A stretch of 64,000 bases of DNA from SIG78 sp036677805 (GCA_036677805.1 JAVBVS010000010.1:62001-126000), one strand, 5' to 3'; positions 16,409 through 25,592 are shown, counted from the first letter of the stretch. The notes: generated from the letters alone by a model not told the origin. Program-made: numbers and translations.

Positions 16409-18619
16409 ATGGAGAAGTTGGTCCTTTTCGTCTGCACCGGCAACAGCTGCCGCAGTCCGATGGCCGAAGCCTGGTTCAACAAACGGGCCTCGGAACTGGG
16501 GCTGACCGGGTATCGTGCGATCTCAGCCGGGTTGTGCGCCGATCATGGCGGCACGGCGTCGCTTCAGGCGCAATCGGTGATCCGGGAAAATGGCGCCTCG
16601 CTGGAAAAATTCCGTTCGCAGGCGCTGTCGCTGGAATTGCTGGAATGCGCCGATTTGATCGTCGCCATGACCGATGCGCACCGCGCGCGCATCGTAGCGG
16701 CCGCGCCCGAAACCGCCGGCCGCTGTTTTCGTTTGCTTGACTTCGCCGCCGGCGGCGAGGTGACCGACCCCTATGGCGGCAGCGTCGACGCCTATCGCCG
16801 CTGTTTCGCCGGGATGAAGGCGGCGGTCGAAAATCTGATCGGCAAACTGCGCGATGGAAATGGATTGAAACTCGAGACAGGAGGTTGCGAGATGTCGGAA
16901 AAGATAACGGATTTCACTTCGAATCAGGGTGTGTTGCGCGTGGCGATCGGGACCGATCACGGCGGATTCGCAGCCAAGAATGAATTGGCCGCATTGTTGC
17001 GGAACAACGGCGTCGAGGTCATCGATTGCGGCGCTTTCCAGCTTGACTCCAATGACGATTACCCGGTGTTCGCCGCCGCGGTCGCGGGCAAGGTCGCCCG
17101 GGGCGATGCGGAAGCCGGCATCCTGATCTGCCGCTCCGGCATCGGCATGGCGATCGCCGCCAACCGTTTCCACGGGGTGCGGGCGGGCGTCTTCGCCGAC
17201 GCCGCCACCGCGCGCCGGGCCCGCGAGCACAACTGTGTAAACGTCGCGGTGCTCGCCGGCGACAAGCGCACCGTCGCGGAAATGCACGAGATCGCGGCCG
17301 CTTTTCTGACCACCAAATTTTCCAGCGACGAACGCCACGCCCGCCGTCTCGCCATGCTCGAACAGGTCACCTATGACGATATCGCCGCCGTCCGCAACGC
17401 CGATCCCGCCATCGCCGCCATGATCGACCGCGAAGCCGCGCGCCAGCGCGACGGGATCGAGCTGATCGCCTCGGAAAATTTCACCAGCTGCGCGGTGCGC
17501 GCGGCGCAGGGATCGGTATTGACCAACAAATACGCCGAGGGCTATCCCGGCAAGCGCTACTACAACGGCTGCGAATTCATCGACGAAGTCGAAAGCCTCG
17601 CCATCGAACGCGCCTGCAAGCTCTTCGGCGCCGAAGCCGCCAACGTTCAGCCGCATTCCGGCAGCTCCGCCAACCAGGCGGTTTACATGGCATTGGTCCA
17701 GCCCGGCGACACCGTGCTGGCGATGAGCCTTGATCACGGCGGACACCTCACCCACGGCCATCCGCTGAACTTCTCGGGCCGTTGCTATAAAATTGTGCCC
17801 TATGGCGTCAAGCCCGAAACCGAGATGATTGATTACGACGAAGTCGAGCAGCTCGCGCTGGCCCACCGGCCGAAAATGATTCTCGCCGGGGCCAGCGCCT
17901 ATCCGCGGATCATCGATTTCCCGCGGCTGCGCGCCATTGCCGACCGGGTCGGGGCCAAGCTTTTCGTCGATATGGCCCACATTGCCGGACTGGTCGCCGC
18001 GGGCGAACATCCGAGTCCGGTGCCCTACGCCGACGTGGTCAGCACCACCACCCACAAGACGCTGCGCGGGCCGCGCGCCGGTCTGATCCTGTGCAAGGAA
18101 GAGCACATCAAAGCGATCAACTCCCAGGTTTTCCCCGGCATGCAGGGGGGGCCGCTCGAACATGTGATCGCGGCCAAGGCCATCTGCCTCGGCGAAGCGA
18201 TGCTGCCGGATTTCAAGGCCTACCAGCGTCAAGTGGTGCGCAATGCCGCCCGGCTGGCCGCCGAACTCACCGCGCGCGGCTTCCGGATGGTTTCCGGCGG
18301 CACCGACAATCATTTGATGCTGGTTGACCTGCGGCCGAAGCACGCGACCGGCAAAGCGGTGGCCAACGCCCTCGATCTGGCGCGCATCACGGTCAACAAG
18401 AACATGATTCCGTTCGACCCCGAAAAGCCCTTCGTGACCAGCGGCATCCGCATCGGCACGCCGGCGGTGACCACGCGCGGCATGAAGGAAGCGGAAATGG
18501 TCGCCATCGCCGATTTCATCGAGCGCGGCGTCGCGTTGAAGGACGATCCGGAAGGACTCCGGAAGCTCGGCGAAGAGGTCAAAGCGTTCACCGCGGCGTT
18601 TCCGCTGCCGCAATTCTAA
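16409..18619 (+). CDS. fused LMW protein phosphatase / ribose-5-phosphate isomerase B / serine hydroxymethyltransferase
   Basis: One uninterrupted frame of 736 residues encodes three enzymes. Residues 1-150 are a low-molecular-weight phosphatase with P-loop CTGNSCRS (C9, R15) and acid D120 in DPYGG. Residues 162-312 are RpiB, with IGTDHGGF and C241 in CRSGIGM; it interconverts ribose-5-P and ribulose-5-P. Residues 316-736 are GlyA, with IELIASENF and PLP lysine K550 in TTHKTLRGPR; it makes glycine and 5,10-methylene-THF from serine. All catalytic residues I can check are present. The order matches the separate ywlE, rpiB, glyA neighbours of Bacillus as I recall it. A strong internal Shine-Dalgarno and ATG (16892) precede RpiB, so a shorter RpiB-GlyA product may also be made. 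serS follows after 24 bases. Confidence 0.9.
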   Translation: MEKLVLFVCTGNSCRSPMAEAWFNKRASELGLTGYRAISAGLCADHGGTASLQAQSVIRENGASLEKFRSQALSLELLECADLIVAMTDAHRARIVAAAPETAGRCFRLLDFAAGGEVTDPYGGSVDAYRRCFAGMKAAVENLIGKLRDGNGLKLETGGCEMSEKITDFTSNQGVLRVAIGTDHGGFAAKNELAALLRNNGVEVIDCGAFQLDSNDDYPVFAAAVAGKVARGDAEAGILICRSGIGMAIAANRFHGVRAGVFADAATARRAREHNCVNVAVLAGDKRTVAEMHEIAAAFLTTKFSSDERHARRLAMLEQVTYDDIAAVRNADPAIAAMIDREAARQRDGIELIASENFTSCAVRAAQGSVLTNKYAEGYPGKRYYNGCEFIDEVESLAIERACKLFGAEAANVQPHSGSSANQAVYMALVQPGDTVLAMSLDHGGHLTHGHPLNFSGRCYKIVPYGVKPETEMIDYDEVEQLALAHRPKMILAGASAYPRIIDFPRLRAIADRVGAKLFVDMAHIAGLVAAGEHPSPVPYADVVSTTTHKTLRGPRAGLILCKEEHIKAINSQVFPGMQGGPLEHVIAAKAICLGEAMLPDFKAYQRQVVRNAARLAAELTARGFRMVSGGTDNHLMLVDLRPKHATGKAVANALDLARITVNKNMIPFDPEKPFVTSGIRIGTPAVTTRGMKEAEMVAIADFIERGVALKDDPEGLRKLGEEVKAFTAAFPLPQF
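16879..16894 (+). promoter_or_regulatory. internal ribosome binding site and start codon inside the fusion
   Basis: AGGAGG at 16879-16884, a 7-base gap and ATG at 16892-16894, in frame with the fusion (residue 162). It lies exactly at the linker between the phosphatase and RpiB domains. This is a better initiation signal than that of the upstream start at 16409. No comparable site precedes the GlyA part at 17354. Confidence 0.7.
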
Positions 18620-18643
18620 CGCCAAGAAAGTTATGAGCAAAAA

Positions 18644-19888
18644 ATGATTGACTTGAAATTATTGCGCGAAAATCCCGATCTGGTCCGGAAAACCTGCGCC
18701 CGGCGCGGCAGCGCGATCAATGTCGACACCCTGATTGCGCTCGACGCCGATTGTCGCGGGCTTCTGGCCGAGGTCGAAGCCATGCGCGGCGAACGCAATC
18801 GCCTGAGCAAGGAATGCAAGGACAATCCGGCCGCGCGCGACGCAGTGCGCGAACTCAAGGAACGGCTGGCCGCCGCCGAAGAACGGCTGAACGGGCTGGA
18901 AAGCAAGATCGCCGCGATGGCGGCCTATCTGCCCAATTTGCTGGCGGACGATGTGCCGGAAGGCGCGACCGACGCCGACAATGTCGAATTGCGCAAAGTC
19001 GGCGCGATTCCGCAGTTCGATTTCAAGGTGCGCGACCATCAGGAACTCGGCGAACTGCTGGACATCATCGACACCCAGCGCGGCGCGAAGGTCGCCCAGT
19101 CGGGCTTCTATTATTGGAAGGGCAAGGGCGCGCAACTGGTTCAGGCGCTCTTTTTCTGGACTCAGCGCGAGCTGGTCAACCGCGGCTTCGAACTTTTCAT
19201 GACCCCCTGTGTGGCCAAGGAAAAGACGCTCTACGGCACCGGCTATCTGCCCTTTTTCGCCGATCAGACCTATGGCCTCAAGGATGAGGACCTCGCCCTG
19301 ATCGGCACCTCGGAACAGACGCTGGTCGGCTTCCACGCCGACGAAGTGCTCGACGGCGCCACCCTGCCGCGCTGCTACACCGCGTTCACCCCCTGCTTCC
19401 GGACCGAGTCCGGCAGTTACGGCAAGGCCAGCCGCGGCATCTTCCGGGTGCACCAGTTCCACAAGGTCGAGCAGATTATCTTCTGCAAACCGTCGGAATC
19501 GGTCAAGTACCATGAATTCTGCCTGGAAAATGAGGAATATCTGCTCCGGCAGCTGGGCCTGCCCTACCATGTGGTCAACGTCTGCGTCGGCGACCTCGGC
19601 GCTCCGGGCTACAAAAAGTACGATATCGAAGCGTGGTTTGCCGGATTCGCAACTTATCGGGAAGTCACCAGCAATACCAATCTGACCGACTTCCAGAGCC
19701 GCCGTCTCAACATCCGTTACAAGGACGGCGACGAACGCGGCTTCGTCCACACCATCAGCGCGACTGCCATGACCGACCGGGCGGCAATCGCCATTCTGGA
19801 AAATAACCAGCAGGCCGACGGCAGCGTGATCGTGCCGGAGGTTCTGCGCCCCTTCACCGGCTTCGACAAAATCGAACCGGCGCAATAA
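18644..19888 (+). CDS. serS: seryl-tRNA synthetase
   Basis: A 414-residue class II aminoacyl-tRNA synthetase that charges tRNA-Ser. Residues ~30-105 form the two-helix coiled-coil arm that grips the tRNA long arm. Motif 2 is visible as FRTESGSYGKASRGIFRVHQ, and the serine-binding region as TSNTNLTDFQSRRLNIRY. The end, PEVLRPFTGFDKI, is typical. Length is normal. It follows the GlyA-containing fusion by 24 bases, so serine and glycine metabolism and Ser-tRNA charging are likely cotranscribed. Confidence 0.97.
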   Translation: MIDLKLLRENPDLVRKTCARRGSAINVDTLIALDADCRGLLAEVEAMRGERNRLSKECKDNPAARDAVRELKERLAAAEERLNGLESKIAAMAAYLPNLLADDVPEGATDADNVELRKVGAIPQFDFKVRDHQELGELLDIIDTQRGAKVAQSGFYYWKGKGAQLVQALFFWTQRELVNRGFELFMTPCVAKEKTLYGTGYLPFFADQTYGLKDEDLALIGTSEQTLVGFHADEVLDGATLPRCYTAFTPCFRTESGSYGKASRGIFRVHQFHKVEQIIFCKPSESVKYHEFCLENEEYLLRQLGLPYHVVNVCVGDLGAPGYKKYDIEAWFAGFATYREVTSNTNLTDFQSRRLNIRYKDGDERGFVHTISATAMTDRAAIAILENNQQADGSVIVPEVLRPFTGFDKIEPAQ

Positions 19889-19906
19889 CCCGGACGGCGG
19901 CGGCAG

Positions 19907-20566
19907 ATGACACCCGGACGGCGCATCGCATTTTTCGGCGGAGCCTTCGATCCGCCGCACCGGGGCCATGTCGCGGTGGCGCAGCGCGTGCTGGAAGCCC
20001 GCCTGAGCGATCTGGTGCTGTGGGTTCCCAGCTGGAGTCCGCCGCACAAGACCGCTTCCGGGATGGCGAGTTACGACGACCGGATGGCGATGGCAAAGCT
20101 GGCCGTGCACGGCCTTCCGGGCTGCGCGGTCTCGGACATCGAGGGGCGGAAACGCTTCACGCCGTCGTATTCGATCCGGGTGCTGGAAGCGCTGGAAGCG
20201 GAAAACCCCGGCTGCCGGGTGCAACTTTTGATCGGTTCGGACAGTCTTGAAGAATTGCACACCTGGTACTGCGCGCGGGAGTTGGCCGGACGGTATGAAA
20301 TCATCGCCTACCCCCGGCGGACCCGCGCGGAATCCGGATCCTCCGCGGCGGTCGTATTGCCGGAAACCTTCTGGAGCGACGCGGAAGCGGAAAGGCTGCG
20401 CCAGACGGTCGTTTCCGGAAACTTCGTCGAAGTTTCTTCAACGGAATTGCGTGAGGCGTTGTCCTCCGGCGGCGAAGACGGCGGAAAAGTGGCAAACGAA
20501 GCGGTTTTGATGTATATTAAAGAGCACGGACTTTATGGCATGAAGCCGAAGCCGGGAGGAGAATGA
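19907..20566 (+). CDS. nadD: nicotinate-nucleotide adenylyltransferase
   Basis: A 219-residue protein of the NadD family, which makes deamido-NAD from nicotinate mononucleotide and ATP. It has the nucleotidyltransferase motif FFGGAFDPPHRGHVAVAQ near residue 10 and the C-terminal SSTELREAL motif (ISST-like) that holds the ATP phosphates. It starts 18 bases after serS and overlaps rsfS by four bases (ATGA), so it is part of the serS operon. The nadD-rsfS pair is common in bacteria. Confidence 0.94.
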   Translation: MTPGRRIAFFGGAFDPPHRGHVAVAQRVLEARLSDLVLWVPSWSPPHKTASGMASYDDRMAMAKLAVHGLPGCAVSDIEGRKRFTPSYSIRVLEALEAENPGCRVQLLIGSDSLEELHTWYCARELAGRYEIIAYPRRTRAESGSSAAVVLPETFWSDAEAERLRQTVVSGNFVEVSSTELREALSSGGEDGGKVANEAVLMYIKEHGLYGMKPKPGGE

Positions 20567-20940
20567 ATTTTATGGTGGAAAAAACGATGAAGATCGGAAA
20601 TGAAGAGGCCTTTGCCCGTTTCTGCGCCGAACAGGCGCTGGAAAAACTGGCCGAAGACGTAGTGGCTTTGAAAGTCAAGGATTTAAGCAGCATTGCCGAT
20701 TACTTCATTATCGTCACCGCCAACAGCCAGCCGCATCTGAAGGCACTGGTAAGTCATGTCGAGCGGCAGGTCCGCGAACATTGGCAGGTCCGGCCGCTGG
20801 CGACCGACGGTGAACCCGCCAGCGAATGGGTATTGATCGATTTCGGCAGCGTTCTAGTGCATGTGATGGGCGAAACCGCCCGGCGCAAATACGAACTGGA
20901 ACGCTTGTGGAGCGATGCGCCGCGGCTGGAAATCGCCTGA
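20563..20940 (+). CDS. rsfS: ribosomal silencing factor RsfS
   Basis: A 125-residue protein of the RsfS/DUF143 family, which binds uL14 on the large subunit and blocks subunit joining in starved cells. Typical segments are KVKDLSSIADYFIIVTANS and WVLIDFGSVLVHVM. I chose ATG 20563, which overlaps the nadD stop and has a strong GGGAGGAG ribosome binding site; in-frame ATGs at 20572 and 20587 lack one. Confidence 0.94.
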   Translation: MNFMVEKTMKIGNEEAFARFCAEQALEKLAEDVVALKVKDLSSIADYFIIVTANSQPHLKALVSHVERQVREHWQVRPLATDGEPASEWVLIDFGSVLVHVMGETARRKYELERLWSDAPRLEIA

Positions 20941-20982
20941 CGGCAACCGATAACGAATTGCGACACGCAGGATATCAGTAAA

Positions 20983-21609
20983 ATGGATTGGTCTTTCCGG
21001 AACAACTGGGACGAGTTTGAGTGGGAGAAGGAGATCCGCAAGGATGAGCTCCGGATCGCCCGCTATTTTAAAACCCTGCCCGGCTGTCTGGATTTGCCGG
21101 GTGAGGACGACATGATCTTCCGGCGGCTGATGGAGCAGCCGGAGCTGGTGCCGTCCGGCGTGCGCGACCCGCACCGCATCTCGATGTTCGATTTTGAGAA
21201 CAATGACGATGAGGATTTCACCGACGACAGCCGTTCCCGGCGGCGCAATGCCTTCGAAGGCTTGCGCCGGCTGGAAAATCTCGCCGCGGAGTGGAATCTG
21301 CTGGTCGCCTCCAGTCTGGACGAACGCTTCTTTCCTCAGGCGCTGGCCATTACCTGCGCCTTCGGCAAACTGTTGTCGCGCATCCTCAATTTCTCCGATG
21401 TCGAGGACGCTTCCGACACCCGGACGCTGCGCATCAGCCTGGTCAAGCGCATCCTTGCCGACATCAACGAACTCTGCCTCAGGCTCGAGGAGTTCAAAAC
21501 CCTCGACGCACTGCCGGCGCATGTGTTTCCGCGATTCTTCGAGCAGATGACCTTCTTCCGCGAGGCTGCGCTCGATGTCCTTCATCAGCTCCGCAGCCGG
21601 AGCGAATAA
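20983..21609 (+). CDS. hypothetical protein downstream of rsfS
   Basis: A 208-residue protein that I do not recognise. It is charged and soluble, with no signal or membrane segment. It begins MDWSFRNNWDEFEWEKEIRK, has an acidic stretch (ENNDDEDFTDD) at about residues 68-79, and its second half is predicted helical with leucine-rich segments. It starts 42 bases after rsfS with a weak CAGGA ribosome binding site and ends before a hairpin at 21737. It is likely the last gene of the serS-nadD-rsfS operon. Confidence 0.7.
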   Translation: MDWSFRNNWDEFEWEKEIRKDELRIARYFKTLPGCLDLPGEDDMIFRRLMEQPELVPSGVRDPHRISMFDFENNDDEDFTDDSRSRRRNAFEGLRRLENLAAEWNLLVASSLDERFFPQALAITCAFGKLLSRILNFSDVEDASDTRTLRISLVKRILADINELCLRLEEFKTLDALPAHVFPRFFEQMTFFREAALDVLHQLRSRSE

Positions 21610-21736
21610 GGCGGTCGACCGCCACAGCGCGGAGATTGCCCCCGAGATTCATTCGCCGGGACGCTTTTGTTTTCTCTCCAGTCTCCGGTAATCCGGCTGC
21701 GCTCAAACCGCGGTCCGGTCCGGACACAGACAAAAG

Positions 21737-21770
21737 AAATCCGGTCCGGGAATTCCCGAACCGGATTTTA
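21737..21770. terminator. bidirectional terminator between convergent genes
   Basis: AAATCCGGT (21737-21745) and ACCGGATTT pair around an inner CCGGGAATTCCCG that can extend the stem. T runs follow on the plus strand, and A runs precede it. It separates the gene ending at 21609 (+) and pdhC ending at 21799 (-). Confidence 0.75.
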
Positions 21771-21798
21771 TCGCCCTGATCCTGGCGCGACGGGCGGA

Positions 21799-23166
21799 TC
21801 AGATCATGCCGTCCCAGAGCGCCGCGTCTTCGAGCCTGGTCCGGACCGCGTTCACAAACGCCGCCGCCATCGAACCGTCCACCACCCGGTGGTCGGCCGA
21901 CATGGTGACCTTCATGATGTTGCGGATCACGATCTCGCCGTTGCGCACCACCGGCGTCGGCACGCCGGAGGCCACCGCGAGGATGCCGCTTTCGCCCGGA
22001 TTGATGATCGCGCCGAAACTTTCGACGTTCATCATGCCCATGTTGGACACGGTGAAGGTGCCGCCCTTCATGTCGTTGGGCGACAGCTTGCCGGAACGCG
22101 CCTTTTCGGCGAGTTCGCCGGATTCGAACTGGATTTCATCGAGTCCCATCCTGTCGGTGTCGCGCAAAACCGGCACCACCAGCCCATTGTCGATCGAAAC
22201 CGCCATGCCGACGTTGATATGCTGCTTCCTGACCACGGTCTGACCGTCGCAGACGCTGTTGACCAGCGGAAACTCCTTCAGCGCCAGCGCCACGGCCTTG
22301 AGCACGAAGACGTTTACGCTGAGGTTGATGCCGTTGTCCTTGAGCTGCTTGCGCTTGGCCATCACCGTGTCCATCTCGATCGCCACCGTCACATAGAAGT
22401 GCGGAATGGTCTGCTTGGACTGGCTCAGGCGCTGCGCAATCACCTTGCGCATCGTGCTCATCGGCTGCGGCCGGCCAGCGATCGCGGTCTTGACGTCGGC
22501 CAGGGTGATGCGGCCCTGATCGCCGGTGCCTTCGATATCCAGCAGTTCGAGCTTTTCGATTTTGGCCAGATTGAACGCCACCGGGGTGATCTTGCGATCA
22601 TGATAGCCGATGGCGTCCAGATAGTTTTTCACGTCTTTCTCAGTGATGCGGCCGTTGCCGCCGGTGCCTTTGACCTTTTTGAGGTCGATCAGGTAATCGG
22701 CGGCGAACTTCTTCGCCCGGGGCGACGCCTTGAGCTTGCCGGAAACCGCCGGAGCGGCGACCGGAGCAGCGGCGGCCTTCGGCGCCGGAGCAGCAGCGGG
22801 AGCCGGAGCGGAAACCGCCGCCGGAGCAGCAGCAGCCTTAGGAGCCGGAGCGGCGGCCGGAGCAGCAGCGGAAGCCGCCGGGGCGGGAGCCGCCGCCGGA
22901 GCGGCGACATCATCGGGAATCGCTTCTCCGGGTTCGCCGACGATCGCGCCGATGGTCATGACCGGAACCTCCTTGCCCGCGGGGACCAGAATCTTCAGGA
23001 TCGTGCCTTCGAACTGCGATTCGACTTCCAGCACCGCCTTGTCGGTTTCGACCTCAAAAAGGACATCGCCCTTCTTGATTACGTCGCCTTCCTTGACTTT
23101 CCAGTTGTCGATCACGACAGTTTCTTCGGACTGGCCGAGCTTCGGAATCGGAATTTTCGTTGCCAT
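21799..23166 (-). CDS. pdhC: pyruvate dehydrogenase E2, dihydrolipoamide acetyltransferase
   Basis: A 455-residue E2 subunit that moves the acetyl group to CoA. Residues 1-78 are one lipoyl domain with lipoyl lysine K43 in ETDKAVLEV. An Ala-Pro-rich linker covers ~84-143. Two peripheral-subunit-binding-like domains follow in tandem: ~146-184 (SPRAKKFA, GTGGNGRITEKDV) and ~193-230 (TPVAFNLA, GTGDQGRITLADV). Most E2s have one. The catalytic domain is 236-455, with DHRVVDG carrying the active histidine and aspartate. It lies 28 bases after the fused E1 gene. No E3 gene is in the window. Confidence 0.94.
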   Translation of the reverse strand: MATKIPIPKLGQSEETVVIDNWKVKEGDVIKKGDVLFEVETDKAVLEVESQFEGTILKILVPAGKEVPVMTIGAIVGEPGEAIPDDVAAPAAAPAPAASAAAPAAAPAPKAAAAPAAVSAPAPAAAPAPKAAAAPVAAPAVSGKLKASPRAKKFAADYLIDLKKVKGTGGNGRITEKDVKNYLDAIGYHDRKITPVAFNLAKIEKLELLDIEGTGDQGRITLADVKTAIAGRPQPMSTMRKVIAQRLSQSKQTIPHFYVTVAIEMDTVMAKRKQLKDNGINLSVNVFVLKAVALALKEFPLVNSVCDGQTVVRKQHINVGMAVSIDNGLVVPVLRDTDRMGLDEIQFESGELAEKARSGKLSPNDMKGGTFTVSNMGMMNVESFGAIINPGESGILAVASGVPTPVVRNGEIVIRNIMKVTMSADHRVVDGSMAAAFVNAVRTRLEDAALWDGMI

Positions 23167-23194
23167 GTTTCAGTTTCTCCCTGGCTTCAGCCAA

Positions 23195-25492
23195 TTACAG
23201 CGTGGCCTTGGCGGCGGCGATCATTTCTTCGACGCTCGGCAGGAACGCCTTTTCCAGCGAAGCGGCCTGCGGCGCGATGCCGTTCTTGGCGCCGACCTTG
23301 AGCACCGGCGCATCGAGGTCGTCAAAGCAGTTGGCCACCACCTGCGACACGATTTCCCCGGTGAAGCTGCCGATATCGATGCACTGGCTGATCACCACGC
23401 AGCGGCCGGTCTTGCGCACCGAGGCGAAGACCGTTTCCCAGTCGAACGGCACCAGCGTGCGCACGTCGATGACTTCGACTTCGACGCCTTCGGCCGCCAG
23501 CTTGCTGGCCGCCTTGACCGCGTCTTCGACCGCCGGACCCCAGCAAACGAAGGTCAGATCCTTGCCCGGACGCACGATGTTGGCTTCGCCGAACGGAATG
23601 AGATATTCTTTTTCCGGCACCACGCCCTTGACGTTGTAGAGCAGCTGGCCTTCGACGAAGACCACCGGATTGTTGGTCCGGATCGCGGTCTTGATCATCC
23701 CCTTGGCGTCATAAGGATTGGAGGGATAGGCCACGTAGGTGCCGGGAATGTGCGCGAACATCGATTCGAGGCTCTGCGAATGCTGCCCGCCGTAGCCCTT
23801 GCCGCCACCGACGCTGCAGCGCACCACCAGCGGCACTTCGGTCGAAGCGCCGGTCATGTAGTGCCACTTGGCCGCCTGGTTGGCGATCTGGTCGGAGGCC
23901 ATCAGCGCGAAGTCCATGTACATCAGCTCGGCCACCGGACGGTAGCCGGTCATGGCCATGCCGACCGCCGCGCCGCAGATGCAGGCTTCGGAAATCGGGG
24001 TATTGAATACGCGGTCGCGGCCGAAGGCTTCGAGCATGCCTTTGGAGAGCTTGAAGGCCCCGCCGTAGTCGGCCACGTCTTCACCGAAGAGCACCACGCG
24101 CTTGTCGCGGAGCATTTCTTCGATCAGCCCTTCTTTGATCGCGTCGCGGTAGTTGATGCGGCCTTCGGCATCGCGCTTGACCACCGGAACGGGTTCGTCG
24201 GTGACGACTTCATTGTACGGCGCCGGCACGGTGTCGCAAACGGTGTCGGTGTACATGTGCTTGATCACGTCGGCCGGGTCCGGATCGGCGGAGTCGGCGG
24301 CGCGGCGCGCGGCGCGGGCATTGCGGTCGGCGACCTGCTTTTCCAGCGCGACGAGTTCCTTTTCGGTCACAGCCTTGGCGCTCAGCAGCTGGGCGCGGAA
24401 ATTCGGCACCGGGTCGACATCCTTCCAGCGGGCTTCTTCTTCGCGGGTCCGATATTCATTGCGCGGATCGGAAAGGCTGTGGCCGTAGTAGCGATAGCTG
24501 TCGAGTTCGAGCAGCACCGGACCCTGGCCCTTGGCGATGATCGCCTTGGCGCGGTTCACGGCGTCGCGGACGGCCATCGGATCCATGCCGTTGACCACTT
24601 CAGCGTGCATGTTTTCATTGTCGAACCCGGCGGCGCGACGGGCCAGATGATCGACGCCGTTGACTTCGCCGTCGGCGCGGCCGGTCATGCCGTAGTGGTT
24701 GTTGACGATGATGAAGATCAGCGGCAGGCCGAATTTGGTTTTGGCCAGCGGGCCGTTGAACTGTTCCTGCGCGGCCCAGTTCAGCGCTTCGAGCACCACG
24801 CCGTTGGAGTAGGCGCCGTCGCCGGCGAAGGTGGCGACCACGCGGCCCTGGTATTTGGGATCGATCCGGCAGGTCATGGCCGCGCCGGTGGCGATCGGCA
24901 CGCCGCCGCCGACAATGGCGTTGGCGCCGAGGTGGCCGACGCGGAAGTCGGCGATGTGCATCCCGCCGCCGCGGCCCTTGCCGTAACCGGCTTCCTTGCC
25001 GAAGAGTTCGGCGATGGTGCGGAAAATATGATCTTCCATCACCGCTTCGCGCAGTTCCTCACCCTTGAGCGCGGAAAATTCGGGGCAGCGCGCCTTGAGC
25101 TGGTCTTCGCTCATGTGCTTGATCGCGTGATAGCCCTTGGCGATGGAGTCGCCGTGGCCGCGGTGGGTGGAGGTGATGAAGTCGGTGATGTTGAGCACGC
25201 TGCATACCCCGGAAGCGGTCGCTTCCTGGCCGATGGAAAGGTGCGTCGGACCGCGATAATCATAGTCGCTGATGACTTCGTAAGCGCCGGTCCGGCACTT
25301 CAGGATCATTTCTTCGAATTCCCGGATCACCAGCATCGATTCGTAGATTTCGAGCAGTTCGGCCTTGGAGATATTTTTGGCCTTGAATTCCGCCGCCACG
25401 TTCGAATCGTACTGATAAGCCGGAATGCTGTTCAGTTTGATCGTGGCTTTTTTGAAGCTCGGAGCGGAATCACTGTAGTAATTGTTGCTCAT
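23195..25492 (-). CDS. pyruvate dehydrogenase E1, fused alpha and beta subunits
   Basis: A 765-residue protein. The alpha half (to ~400) includes REFEEMILKCRTGAYEV and the thiamine diphosphate motif GDGAYSNG, followed by VNNHYGMTGR. The beta half (from ~440) begins YRDAIKEGLIEEMLRDKRV, has GEDVADYGGAF and ends with the transketolase C-terminal domain (VEVIDVRTLVPFD). Fused alpha/beta E1 proteins are known in several phyla. With E2 downstream it oxidises pyruvate (or a related 2-oxo acid) to acyl-CoA. A clear AAAGGA ribosome binding site precedes ATG 25492. The substrate cannot be settled from sequence alone. Confidence 0.92.
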   Translation of the reverse strand: MSNNYYSDSAPSFKKATIKLNSIPAYQYDSNVAAEFKAKNISKAELLEIYESMLVIREFEEMILKCRTGAYEVISDYDYRGPTHLSIGQEATASGVCSVLNITDFITSTHRGHGDSIAKGYHAIKHMSEDQLKARCPEFSALKGEELREAVMEDHIFRTIAELFGKEAGYGKGRGGGMHIADFRVGHLGANAIVGGGVPIATGAAMTCRIDPKYQGRVVATFAGDGAYSNGVVLEALNWAAQEQFNGPLAKTKFGLPLIFIIVNNHYGMTGRADGEVNGVDHLARRAAGFDNENMHAEVVNGMDPMAVRDAVNRAKAIIAKGQGPVLLELDSYRYYGHSLSDPRNEYRTREEEARWKDVDPVPNFRAQLLSAKAVTEKELVALEKQVADRNARAARRAADSADPDPADVIKHMYTDTVCDTVPAPYNEVVTDEPVPVVKRDAEGRINYRDAIKEGLIEEMLRDKRVVLFGEDVADYGGAFKLSKGMLEAFGRDRVFNTPISEACICGAAVGMAMTGYRPVAELMYMDFALMASDQIANQAAKWHYMTGASTEVPLVVRCSVGGGKGYGGQHSQSLESMFAHIPGTYVAYPSNPYDAKGMIKTAIRTNNPVVFVEGQLLYNVKGVVPEKEYLIPFGEANIVRPGKDLTFVCWGPAVEDAVKAASKLAAEGVEVEVIDVRTLVPFDWETVFASVRKTGRCVVISQCIDIGSFTGEIVSQVVANCFDDLDAPVLKVGAKNGIAPQAASLEKAFLPSVEEMIAAAKATL

Positions 25493-25592
25493 TTTGTCGA
25501 CTTTTCCTTTGTTTTGGGTGACAAACCGTCATTCGTTTGAATTGAATTGCAATCATATCATGCGGCCGGAGCTGACTTTCGCCGCAGCCGGC

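Noticed and set aside
22750..22915. Short repeated GCC/GGAGC units as a DNA repeat
   Set aside because: They encode the Ala-Pro linker of PdhC, a normal low-complexity segment of E2 proteins.
22730..25540. A 936-codon plus-strand open frame opposite the pyruvate dehydrogenase genes
   Set aside because: It is antisense to well-recognised E1 and E2 enzymes and is rich in H, D, R and G, as expected for shadow frames at high GC.
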